From positions 1,798,001-1,862,000 of the forward strand of contig NZ_LR594675.1 in the NCBI RefSeq assembly GCF_901827205.1: 64,000 nt of DNA, read 5' to 3'. Of the stretch, positions 33,476 through 41,404 are shown piece by piece. The position numbers and the translations under genes were made by a program. Origin of the DNA: Variovorax sp. PBS-H4. Lineage in GTDB: Bacteria > Pseudomonadota > Gammaproteobacteria > Burkholderiales > Burkholderiaceae_C. The number at the start of each line of letters is the position of its first letter. Positions within the stretch are counted from its first letter, which is position 1. The notes below the pieces were generated by a model that searched no databases, was not told where the DNA came from, and was given only the letters and a program-made list of their open reading frames with translations.

Positions 33476-33664
33476 CTAGTTGGACAGGGACCTGACGACC
33501 GCGCGGACTTCCATCAGATAGTCCGGGGCCGGCGGCGTGTCCTTCAGTTCAGGAATCGGAGAGGCCTGCTGTTCGGCCTGGGCGAGACGCTGCAGGTGAT
33601 CGATCCATTGATCGCGCGTGAACGAGGGGTGCAGAGCACCCGAGGCTTCGGTTTGGCCCAGCAT
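33476..33664 (-). CDS. Small hypothetical protein
   Basis: 62 aa from ATG 33664, or 77 aa from a TTG at 33709. Soluble and polar: HPSFTRDQWIDHLQRLAQAE, QQASPIPELKDTPPAPDYLM. No RBS of note, no recognised domain. Listed because its composition looks protein-like and no better frame exists here. Confidence 0.35.
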   Translation of the reverse strand: MLGQTEASGALHPSFTRDQWIDHLQRLAQAEQQASPIPELKDTPPAPDYLMEVRAVVRSLSN

Positions 33665-33709
33665 TTTCGTGGGCACTTCAGAAGCCGAAAAAAGAGACAG
33701 TGAGCGCAA

Positions 33710-34060
33710 TCGCCAGCGCGACTGCCCCGACGGACAAGGCTTCGATCAAGCGTTCTCGGAAAGAAACGGTGGGAACTCGGGTGCTCAGGTGCTCCGGCAT
33801 GAGGCTGCCAGGGACTGTGATTTGGTCTGGGGTGATCGCCTGCACGGGGATTGCTCCATGTCCTACGGTTGTTTCAGAGGGTCACTATAGGGCAAAAGTG
33901 CTCCGTATGGGAAAAATTCACATGACTTGATGCGTAGATGCAATACCTAAGTAGTGCATTGATGGAGCACCGCCGCATTCAGGCCAAAACCAACCACGAA
34001 GCCGGTTCGTGGACCCGCAAGCACCAAGCCAGCAAGCCCGGCAGGAACGACGAGGCACAA
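33710..34060. other. Intergenic stretch with no convincing gene
   Basis: Both strands contain only short frames without homology or ribosome binding sites. The part from 33880 to 33965 is AT-richer than the window average (for example GGGAAAAATTCACATGAC) and may hold the promoter for the 34061 gene. Nothing else seen. Confidence 0.5.
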
Positions 34061-34444
34061 ATGAAATCAAGAACACAGGCCAGATATGGACGGCTGTTGA
34101 GCAGGGTCGCTGCTGTCTCGACGCTGCTGGCGATCGGATTGCTCAGCATGGAGTTCATGTTTCCGACCGTGCCCGGGGCGCCTTTCTCGTCATCGCCCGA
34201 CGGGGAGTTTCAGCGACTGCTCCTGGTGGTCGCGGTGATCTTTGCTCTTGCTTCCTTCGCCGGCGCGGTCTTCACGACCTTGCTCGCGTGGCTCGCGAAG
34301 TGGAGAGAACGTGAAAAAGACGAGCCTTTTGCGCGCGATGCCCGCTTCGGCCTGAGCCCGGAGCCGGCGAATGAGCGGCTGCGCGCCCTGAGGGCCGTGG
34401 CATTGGAAGAAATCTCGGTTCGAGAGCCCGGACATTCGTCCTGA
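34061..34444 (+). CDS. Hypothetical membrane protein with two transmembrane helices
   Basis: 127 aa from ATG 34061; an upstream in-frame start at 33938 is less likely. Two hydrophobic helices (VSTLLAIGLLSMEFMFP; LLVVAVIFALASFAGAVFTT) with a short periplasmic loop, then a charged cytoplasmic tail (WLAKWREREKDEPFARDAR). No family recognised. Confidence 0.55.
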   Translation: MKSRTQARYGRLLSRVAAVSTLLAIGLLSMEFMFPTVPGAPFSSSPDGEFQRLLLVVAVIFALASFAGAVFTTLLAWLAKWREREKDEPFARDARFGLSPEPANERLRALRAVALEEISVREPGHSS

Positions 34445-34468
34445 GCCCTGTTGCCGGGGCGGCAAGGG

Positions 34469-34726
34469 TCAGTCCGGAACGAACCGCGCCTTGAACCTTG
34501 CAATGTCATCGGCCTGTTCCAAGGTCACGAGCTGGCCCATCTTGCCATCTGCGAGGCGGCAGGCGGCGAACAGGCTGTAGCGGCCCTTCAGGTCGTAGCT
34601 CGGGAGGTCGATCAGCGCGTAGGGCTGGGGCACGAATACCTGGTGTTCGAACACGACCCGGTGCACGTTGCGTGGCGAGGGAAAGAGCTTGTAGTCGGTG
34701 GTCTCGAAGGACCTTGCAGTAGCCAT
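34469..34726 (-). CDS. Hypothetical protein
   Basis: 85 aa from ATG 34726. Soluble, beta-rich sequence (NVHRVVFEHQVFVPQPYALI, YDLKGRYSLFAACRLADGKM) without a signal peptide. No family recognised; it lies 67 bp beyond the cobW remnant on the same strand and is not part of it. Confidence 0.5.
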   Translation of the reverse strand: MATARSFETTDYKLFPSPRNVHRVVFEHQVFVPQPYALIDLPSYDLKGRYSLFAACRLADGKMGQLVTLEQADDIARFKARFVPD

Positions 34727-34793
34727 GTCCGCGATTCTCGCTGCAGCGAACAACGCGCGCGCTGTTCGTTTCTGAACCTCGATCGCCTTGCAG

Positions 34794-35342
34794 TCAGGCC
34801 GATGCGGCGAAGACTGCCTCCAATGCTGACAGGGGCAAGCGTCCCCGCAAGCCGATCGCCACCACGGCCGCGCCTTCCGCCGGCGCATCGGCCTTGCGCA
34901 GCGCGCCGTGCCGCCCCGCGAACTGGATTTCCGACCAGGTGGCCTCGCCGGTGCGCAGCACGCCTTTCAGGCGCAGCAGACCGGTCGGCGTGTCGCGCAG
35001 CCAGGCGCGCAGCATGTCCGCGTCGAAGACCTGCCCCGGCTGGCAGGACCAGGTGTCGAACAGCTCGCCGTGGTCGTGCGCTGCGCGATCGTGGTCGGCA
35101 TGATCCTCATGGGTACAGCTTGCATCCGCGCAGCCGCCGGCCTTGAAAGTCGCAGGCAATGACATGCCTTCGCGCAACATCCTCGGCAGCCTCGACTGCG
35201 AGGTCTCGTACTGCGGCAAGCGGCCCGCGACGGACGACACCCATTGGCGAACGCGGGCCAGCTCGTCTTTCGTCACGCTGTCCACCTTGTTGATCACCAC
35301 CAGGTCGGCCGCCCTGAGCTGTCGCTCGAGCGTGAGCTTGAT
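34794..35342 (-). pseudogene. CobW/COG0523 metallochaperone GTPase, C-terminal fragment fused to dppF remnant
   Basis: From about 35342 the frame reads LERQLRAADLVVINKVDSV, which includes the GTPase NKxD motif, then a His/Cys-rich metal loop (CTHEDHADHDRAAHDHG) and the CobW C-terminal domain (WLRDTPTGLLRLKGVLRTG, WSEIQFAGRHG). The Walker A and CXCC-containing N-terminal half is absent; instead the frame runs backward into an oligopeptide ABC ATPase. It is a deletion chimera and cannot work as a GTPase. Confidence 0.8.
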
Positions 35343-36171
35343 GCGATGCGCCGCGCGCCGGCGCCCGCCGCTGACCGGCGGCACCGCCGACATCAGCGCT
35401 ACGCTGTAGGGATGCAACGGGCGCGCGAAGAAGCTGCGACGCGGCGCGCGCTCGACGATCTGGCCCGGGTACATCACGGCGATGTCGTCGCAGATGTGCT
35501 CCACCACCGCCATGTCGTGCGAGATGAAGAGGTAGGTCAGGCCAGCTCGCGCTGCAGGCGCACCAGCAGGTTGAGGATCTGCGCGCGGATCGCGATGTCG
35601 AGCGCGGACACCGGCTCGTCGCATACCACCAGCTCAGGGTTGGTGGCGAGGGCCCGCGCGATGTTGATGCGCTGGCGCTGCCCGCCCGAGAACTGGTGCG
35701 GAAAGAGCTGCTGCTGCTGCTTCGGCCGCAGGCCCACGGCCTCGAAGAGGTCGGCGACGCGCTGCGTGCGCTCGGCCGGCGTGCCGATCTTCATCAGCTC
35801 CAGCGGTGCGCGCACCGCGGCGCCGGCGCGCTCGCGTGGGTTGAGGGAGGAGAAGGGGTCCTGGAAGATGATCTGCATGCGCGAGCGTGCCTGGCGCAAC
35901 GCCGCACCCTCCAGTGTGCTGAGCTGGGTGTCCCCCAATTGCACATGGCCGCCGGTGATCGGCGCGAGCCGCATCACTGCAAGGGCGGTGGTGGTCTTGC
36001 CGGAGCCGGATCGCCGACCACGGCGAGCGTGCTGCCGCGGCGGACCTGGAAGGACACTCCGTCGACCGCTTTCACCACTTCGGCGGGGCGGCCCCAGGCG
36101 GGTGTGCCGCGGAGGAAGTGGACTTTGAGGTCGTTGACTGAGAGGAGGGTGTCGGTGCCCATGAAGGTCAT
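35343..36171 (-). pseudogene. dppF/oppF-type peptide ABC ATPase, two frameshifts and lost C-terminus
   Basis: Starts as a normal DppF (ATG 36171; LLSVNDLKVHFLRG, VVKAVDGVSFQVRRGSTLAVVG). One base is missing in the Walker A codon before SGSGKTTT, near 36010. The second frame carries IIFQDPFSSLNPRE, the signature FSGGQRQRINIARAL and LVVCDEPVSALD, then hits a stop where one G is missing from a GG(G)C near 35535. The third frame continues with LTYLFISHDMAVVEHICDD to HRIKL and is joined to cobW at about 35342. Both frameshifts are single-base losses; sequencing error is possible, but the fusion is not explained that way. Confidence 0.82.
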
Positions 36172-36209
36172 TGAGTGATCTCTCTCGCTGCGACTTGTGG
36201 GGTAGGTCT

Positions 36210-37061
36210 TGCTCCCTCTCCCTCTCCCTCTTCATCGCCCTCTGGGAGAGGGTTGAGGGGAGGGCATTGGGCCTTCGATTGGGACGCTGCGGTTGGTGTG
36301 AGGCTGGAGCCGGGGCGTCGTCCCGGCAGCCGAGTCACTTTCTTTTGCTTCGCCAAAAGAAAGTAACCAAAGAAAAGGCGACCCCACTGCGCGCGTCCCT
36401 CCGCTTCGCTACGGGCAACCTGCGGTGCTCGCTTCAGGCGGGGTCCGCGCAAACTCGCTTCGCTCAAACACGCGCGGCCCTTGATCCGCCTGAAGCTGCG
36501 CTCCTCGGCACGCGCAGAGGGGAGTGGGACGGGCCATTGCTTCGCTCGGCCGCCAACGGCCTCGCTGCGCGAGGCCTGGGACAGGGGCACGCTTAGCGGG
36601 TCGAACGTGAGCACGGGCACGGGCACGGGCACGGGCATGGGCATGGGCGTGCGCCTGTGCGCATGCGTGTGCCTGTGCGTGTGTGTCAGCGTGAGCAAGG
36701 ACCAGGAGCTCACGCCAAATTGCAAACCACAGAAGGACGCGCCATGGCGCGTTGGATTCCAAGTCCCCTCTGGCCGCGCCGAGGAGCGGAGCTTTTCGCG
36801 GATCAGGGCCGCGCGTGTTTGAGCGAAGCGAGTTTGCGCGGACCCCGCGAAAAGCGAGCACCGCAGGTTGCCCGTAGCGAAGCGGAGGGTCGCGGCCAGT
36901 GGGGTCGCCTTTTCTTTGGTTACTTTCTTTTGGCGAAGCAAAAGAAAGTGACTCGGCTGCCGGGACGACGCCCCGGCTCCAGCCTCAAACCACGCACAAC
37001 GTCCCAATCGAAGGCCCGGTGCCCTCACCCCAGCCCCCTCCCAGAGGGAGAGGGAGCAGGA
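36210..37061. repeat. Large imperfect inverted repeat, arms 36210-36523 and 36763-37061
   Basis: The left arm reads outward-in as purine/pyrimidine-biased CTCCCTCTCCC, a segment with GGCCTTCGATTGGGACG, CCGGGGCGTCGTCCCGGCAGCC, a hairpin with stem ACTTTCTTTTG/CAAAAGAAAGT (36337-36347 and 36354-36364), then AACCAAAGAAAAGGCGACCCC and CGCTTCGCTCAAACACGCG. The right arm contains the same blocks in reverse complement, including the hairpin at 36922-36949. Arms are about 300 bp and 85-90% alike by eye. The 240-bp centre has a GGGCAC repeat. It sits between dppD and dppF remnants. Long frames across it are artefacts. Confidence 0.85.
36611..36650. repeat. GGGCAC hexanucleotide tandem repeat
   Basis: Six to seven near-identical units of CACGGG/CATGGG run through the centre of the inverted repeat, followed by a GT/GC-rich tract to about 36695. 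Such a simple repeat in the loop suggests slippage rather than coding function. Confidence 0.75.
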
Positions 37062-37064
37062 CCT

Positions 37065-37518
37065 CCTCGCGCAGCCTCCTTCAGCTTGTGCGGCTGCGGC
37101 GCCCCATGGAGCCAGCAGGCTGCGCCATGCGGCATCGCGGCATGCAACGGAACGAACGCGCTCGGCAGCTCGAACATCTGCGGCACCTCGGTCGCGCAGC
37201 GTTCCATCGCATGCGGGCACCGCTCCCGAAAGGCGCACCCGCTACCCAGTTCCCAGATCGAAGGCACCATGCCGGCGATCTCGGGCAGCGCCTCGCGGTC
37301 CTTGCCGATGGTGCTGCTGCCGAGCTCCGGCAGGCATTCGATCAGGCCGCGGGCGTAGGCATGGCCCGGCTCGCCGAGCACCTGCGCCGCGGTGCCTTGC
37401 TCGATGACGCGGCCGGCGTACATGACCATGACGCGGCCGGCATACATGACCATGACGCGGTCGGCCATCTCGGCCACCGCGCCCATGTCGTGGGTGATGA
37501 GCAGAATGGCCGTGTTGT
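37065..37518 (-). pseudogene. dppD/oppD-type peptide ABC ATPase, C-terminal fragment
   Basis: The frame begins to resemble DppD only at NTAILLITHDMGAVAEMAD, just after where the Walker B region should be. It continues through VMVMYAGRVIEQG, HAYARGLIECLPELG, CAFRERCPHAMERC, the Cys-rich end of DppD, and then runs into the inverted-repeat sequence. Walker A, the signature motif and Walker B are absent. With the dppF remnant on the other side of the repeat this is what remains of a dppDF pair. Confidence 0.8.
37411..37458. repeat. 24-bp tandem duplication within the dppD fragment
   Basis: Two adjacent 24-bp units (37411-37434 and 37435-37458) differ at a single position (GCGTAC versus GCATAC) and duplicate the residues VMVMYAGR in frame. 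Confidence 0.85.
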
Positions 37519-37665
37519 AGGCGCCCGGCGCCAGCGAAGGCCGCCGATCACCTACGCACCAGGCGTCGAACGCGTCCAACCTACTGCATTTCCGGGGCCT
37601 CGAACGCAAGCGCGGTGGCCCGTCATGCACCTTGCAGCAGATCATGGATCGAAAGGACGAACACA

Positions 37666-38820
37666 ATGCTAGCCATGGATTACCGAGGCCCGTACCGCAT
37701 CCGGGCCGTCCACAAGCCCGATCCCGTGATCGAGCATCCGAACGACGCCATCGTGCAGGTGATGCGCTCCTGCATCTGCGGTTCGGACCTGCACCTTTAC
37801 CACGGGCTCGTGCCCGACACGCGCGTAGGCAGCACCTTCGGCCATGAATTCATCGGCGTCGTCACGGACATCGGAAGTTCGGTGCGCAACCTGAAGGTGG
37901 GCGACCGGGTGCTCGTGCCCTTCAACATCTTCTGCGGCAGTTGCTACTTCTGCCAGCGCGAGCTCTACAGCAATTGCCATGACACCAACCCCGAGGCCAC
38001 CGCAGTCGGCGGCATCTACGGCTATTCGCACACCGCCGGCGGCTATGACGGCGGGCAGGCCGAGTACGTGCGCGTGCCCATGGCCGACGTGGGCCCCACC
38101 CGCATTCCGGACGACCTGTTGCTGGACGATGCCGTCCTGCTGACCGACGCCTTCCCGACCGGCTACCAGGCCGCGGAAATGGGCGATATCGAGGAAGGCG
38201 ACACGGTCGTCGTGTTCGGTGCGGGGCCGGTCGGCATCTTTGCGGCCAAGTCAGCCTGGCTGCTGGGCGCGGGCCGCGTGATCGTGGTCGACCACCTCGA
38301 CTACCGGCTGGAGTTCGTCAGGAACTTCGCCCAGTGCGAGACCTTGAATTTCCTGAGCGTGGGCGACATGGCGATCCACATCAAGAAGATGACCGACGGG
38401 CTGGGCGCCGATGTCTGCATCGATTGCGTGGGCTGCGAGGCCACCGGCAACTTCCTGCAGCGGCTCACCGGCGTCAAGCTCAAGCTGCAGGCCGGCTCGG
38501 CCACCGTGCTGCACTGGGCCATCAACTCGGTGCGCAAGGGCGGCGTGGTGTCGATCGTCGGCGTGTACGGCCCGACCTTCAACTTCGTGCCGATCGGCAA
38601 CGCGATCAACAAGGGGCTGACGCTGCGCATGAACCAGGCGAGCGTCAAGCGACACCTGCCGCGGCTGATCGAGCACATCCAGGCGGGCCGCATCCAGCCG
38701 CACAAGATCATCACCCATCGCATGCCGCTGGAGGAGGTGGCCGACGCGTATCACCTCTTCTCCAGCAAGCTCGATGGCTGCATCAAGACGGTGCTGGTCC
38801 CCCCCGGCGCGCCGCAATGA
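37666..38820 (+). CDS. Zinc-dependent alcohol dehydrogenase (medium-chain, formaldehyde-dehydrogenase-like)
   Basis: 384 aa from ATG 37666 with an AAAGGAC RBS. Catalytic zinc ligands: Cys38 (SCICGSDLH), His60 and Glu61 (FGHEF). Structural zinc: Cys90, 93, 96 and 104. NAD-binding loop: VVVFGAGPVGIFAAKSAWLL. The long GVKLKLQAGSATVLHWAINS insertion is typical of the glutathione-independent formaldehyde dehydrogenase-like subgroup. Substrate not assignable. It is followed 22 bp later by the 38843 gene. Confidence 0.9.
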   Translation: MLAMDYRGPYRIRAVHKPDPVIEHPNDAIVQVMRSCICGSDLHLYHGLVPDTRVGSTFGHEFIGVVTDIGSSVRNLKVGDRVLVPFNIFCGSCYFCQRELYSNCHDTNPEATAVGGIYGYSHTAGGYDGGQAEYVRVPMADVGPTRIPDDLLLDDAVLLTDAFPTGYQAAEMGDIEEGDTVVVFGAGPVGIFAAKSAWLLGAGRVIVVDHLDYRLEFVRNFAQCETLNFLSVGDMAIHIKKMTDGLGADVCIDCVGCEATGNFLQRLTGVKLKLQAGSATVLHWAINSVRKGGVVSIVGVYGPTFNFVPIGNAINKGLTLRMNQASVKRHLPRLIEHIQAGRIQPHKIITHRMPLEEVADAYHLFSSKLDGCIKTVLVPPGAPQ

Positions 38821-38842
38821 GCCGCCCACCAAGGAGCCCCCG

Positions 38843-39406
38843 ATGACAACACCCGCGACATCACCCGAATCAACACCCCAGACAACACCCCAGACGACAC
38901 CCAAAACGACACCCAAGACGACACCGGAGAAGTACGCACACATCCAGGGCTGGGGCGCCGACCTGGACCACGCCAACCGCCCCGCCTACCCGCGCGAGCG
39001 CCAGCCGCCTCGCCTGGAAGGCGTGCACTGGGACCATCCCGAGCAGCAGCCGCAAAACGTCGAGGTGCTGCACTCGACAGAGCGGCCGGGCATCACGTCC
39101 GTCTTCGGCAGCACGGTGCCTCCGAGCGGGCTGAGCGGCCAGCTGCGCAGGCTGGCGTTCAGGCACAGCGAGAACGACCTGCGCCATTGGCTGTTGCTGC
39201 TCTTGGCCGACCGGGTCAATGTCGGCGAGGGCCTGATCGACGACCTGTCGCGGGGCCACGTGCCGCGGCTCTATGCGGAGATGGGCGGACGCGCCGAACT
39301 GAGGCACAACCCGGTGGGCGCGGCACGCAAGCTGTTGATCGTTGCCGGGACGATCGGGCTGTGCTGGCTGGCGCTCAGGGGGCGCCACCGGCGCGACGAG
39401 TACTGA
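38843..39406 (+). CDS. Hypothetical protein with Thr/Pro repeat and C-terminal membrane helix
   Basis: 187 aa from ATG 38843, with AAGGAG upstream. Residues 8-30 are a low-complexity repeat of the unit TTPQ/TTPK encoded by 15-bp DNA repeats. The middle is polar (QPPRLEGVHWDHPEQQPQNV, VFGSTVPPSGLSGQLRRLAF) and the C-terminus has one hydrophobic helix (KLLIVAGTIGLCWLAL) followed by basic residues. Probably an inner-membrane protein co-transcribed with the dehydrogenase; function unknown. Confidence 0.65.
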   Translation: MTTPATSPESTPQTTPQTTPKTTPKTTPEKYAHIQGWGADLDHANRPAYPRERQPPRLEGVHWDHPEQQPQNVEVLHSTERPGITSVFGSTVPPSGLSGQLRRLAFRHSENDLRHWLLLLLADRVNVGEGLIDDLSRGHVPRLYAEMGGRAELRHNPVGAARKLLIVAGTIGLCWLALRGRHRRDEY

Positions 39407-39415
39407 CAGGCCGCG

Positions 39416-40864
39416 CTACTTTTCGTCGCGCAACCAGTACCACTTGTAAAGCACACGCTGCCCCATGCGCCTGAAGGGCGCGAAGGCCGGCGACTCCACC
39501 AGCCCCAGCACGTTGGGGAAGGGCAGCGGCGAGCGGTAGATCGGCAGCTCGAACACCTCGCGCCCCGCGTCCTGGCCCGCCACGCGCTCGGCCAGGCGCT
39601 TGCCGGCCCAGGTCGAGAACGAGACGCCGTTGCCGCCGTACCCCACGGCGTACCAGATCTTCTTGTCCGGCTCGGGCTGCGTGATGCGCGGCATCATGTC
39701 GTGGCTCACGTCCACCCAGCCCCACCACGAGTAGTCGATCTGGATGCCGGCCAGCGGCGGGAACTTGCGTGCGATGGCGTCGGTGAGCAGTTTCAGGTGG
39801 ACCGGGTCCTCGGCGTCGGCGCCGCTCACCGAGCTGCGGCTGCCCAGCTGCAGCCGGTTGCCCTTGAGCAGCCGGTAGTAGAAGCGCAGCGTGCGCGTGT
39901 CGGTCAGGAAGGTGAGCGACTTGAAGTTGGTGGCCTTGAGCTCGGCCTCGGTCAGCGGGCGCGTGACGACCGAGTTCGACAGGATCGGCATGATCTTGTT
40001 CTTGAGCAGCGGCGAGAGCGCCTGCCCGGTGTAGCCGCCGGTGCACACCGCCACGCGCCGCGCGCGCACGATGCCGCCGGGGGTGCGCAGGTGATGCACG
40101 CCGTCGATGGTCTGCCAGCCCTGCACCGGGCTCGAGGTGTGGACCTTCACGCCCAGTGCGCGCGCCTTGCGCATCAGCCCGAAGGTGAACTTCAGCGGAT
40201 GGATGCCGACACCCTCCGACTCGAAGAGCGCGCCCACGGCCTCGCGCTCGTCGCAGTAATCACGCCGCACTTCCTCGGCGCTGAGCATGCGCGTGTCGTA
40301 GCCGAACTGCTCGCGCATGAGGCGCGCCTCGGCCTCCAGGCCGGCGAGCTTCTCCGGCCGGTGGGCCAGGTAGAGATGGCCGCCGTCGTAGGCATCGCAG
40401 TCGATCTGCGTCGTCAGGTGCCTGAAGTTCTCGAAGCCGGCGCGGATCTCGGCATCGAGGCGCCGCGCCGTGTCCAGGCCCCAGCGCTGGATCCACTGCG
40501 AGCGCTTGAGCCGGCCGCTGGCGTTCTGGCCCTGGCCGCCGCTGCGGCTGGAGCAGCCCCAGGAGGCCTGGTTGGCTTCGAGCACCGTGGCCCGGATGCC
40601 ATGCTCCTGTGCCAGATAGAGCGCGGTGGACATGCCGGTGGCGCCGGAGCCGATGATGGCCACGTCCACGTCGATGTCGCGCAGCACCGGCCCGTCGTCT
40701 TCGGGCGGCGTTCCCGCGCTGGCCACCCACCACGTCGGCGCGTAGGCGCGGCCGGCGCCCGGGTCGGGTGCGACCAGGGGGTCGTAGCGCGGGTCGTAGG
40801 GCTTGGGCGCGGGCGCGGTCCGGCCGCCGGTCGAGAACTGCGCGGTGCCTGCGGTCGTCGTCAT
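39416..40864 (-). CDS. FAD-dependent oxidoreductase (DAO/PuuB-like)
   Basis: 482 aa. The FAD fold starts at DVAIIGSGATGMSTALYLAQ (about residue 66). SSRSGGQGQNASGR is the typical covalent/flavin-contact region of gamma-glutamylputrescine oxidase-like enzymes, and YAVGYGGNGVSFSTWAGKRL is the C-terminal FAD motif. The family oxidises secondary or primary amines in amino acids and polyamine derivatives. It is followed by a SnoaL-like gene upstream and a divergent MocR regulator, suggesting amine catabolism. Confidence 0.87.
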   Translation of the reverse strand: MTTTAGTAQFSTGGRTAPAPKPYDPRYDPLVAPDPGAGRAYAPTWWVASAGTPPEDDGPVLRDIDVDVAIIGSGATGMSTALYLAQEHGIRATVLEANQASWGCSSRSGGQGQNASGRLKRSQWIQRWGLDTARRLDAEIRAGFENFRHLTTQIDCDAYDGGHLYLAHRPEKLAGLEAEARLMREQFGYDTRMLSAEEVRRDYCDEREAVGALFESEGVGIHPLKFTFGLMRKARALGVKVHTSSPVQGWQTIDGVHHLRTPGGIVRARRVAVCTGGYTGQALSPLLKNKIMPILSNSVVTRPLTEAELKATNFKSLTFLTDTRTLRFYYRLLKGNRLQLGSRSSVSGADAEDPVHLKLLTDAIARKFPPLAGIQIDYSWWGWVDVSHDMMPRITQPEPDKKIWYAVGYGGNGVSFSTWAGKRLAERVAGQDAGREVFELPIYRSPLPFPNVLGLVESPAFAPFRRMGQRVLYKWYWLRDEK

Positions 40865-40886
40865 GGCGTTTCCTTCAACCGGGGAA

Positions 40887-41294
40887 CTACTTCGCTGCAG
40901 GCAGGTTCGGCCGCGTCTTGCGGAACACGTTCTTGAGCGCGATCTTCCCGTCCTTGAAGCTGAAGACGTCGATGCCGTCCGTCTCGATGCGGCTGCCGTC
41001 GGCCGCGGTGCCGGTGAAGGTCCATTGCGAAGTGCCGAAGTCGCCGGCCACGAAATGCCGGCCGTTGCGCCACTGCGCGTCGGGCACCGCCTCCCAGGCC
41101 GCGGCGAAGGCCTTTCGCACTGCCGCCGTACCGCTGTGGCGGGTGCCGCAGGCCTCCGCTCCGGCCGCGGTCTGGAACACGCAGTCTTCGTGCATGAAGC
41201 TCATCAGGGCCTCGATGTCGTGGCGGTTCCAGGCCTCGCTGAAGGCCTCCAGGGTGGCGATGGTCACGGGGGCGGGCGATGCTGCTGCGGTCAC
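40887..41294 (-). CDS. SnoaL/NTF2-like protein
   Basis: 135 aa from GTG 41294, which is preceded by AGGAG; an upstream start at 41324 is weaker. NTF2-fold pattern: EAFSEAWNRHDIEALMSFMH, EDCVFQT, FAAAWEAVPDAQWRNGRHF and IDVFSFKDGKIALKNVF. Small SnoaL-like proteins act as isomerases, hydrolases or binding proteins; no catalytic assignment is possible. It lies 22 bp upstream of the FAD oxidoreductase on the same strand. Confidence 0.85.
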   Translation of the reverse strand: MTAAASPAPVTIATLEAFSEAWNRHDIEALMSFMHEDCVFQTAAGAEACGTRHSGTAAVRKAFAAAWEAVPDAQWRNGRHFVAGDFGTSQWTFTGTAADGSRIETDGIDVFSFKDGKIALKNVFRKTRPNLPAAK

Positions 41295-41404
41295 GCGGGA
41301 CTCCTGTCTTGTCGATGAGCGCAAGCGTAGAGAGCCGGCGCGCGGCGCGATAGGGCCAGATGCAAGGATTCGACCGAGCCAGTCGGCACTAAACTTTGCG
41401 CACC

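Noticed and set aside
36168..37238. A 356-aa minus-strand open frame across the inverted repeat
   Set aside because: It translates both arms and the simple repeat, including low-complexity stretches such as repeated THRHTHAHR-like residues; no homology or RBS. It is a product of the symmetric, GC-rich repeat.
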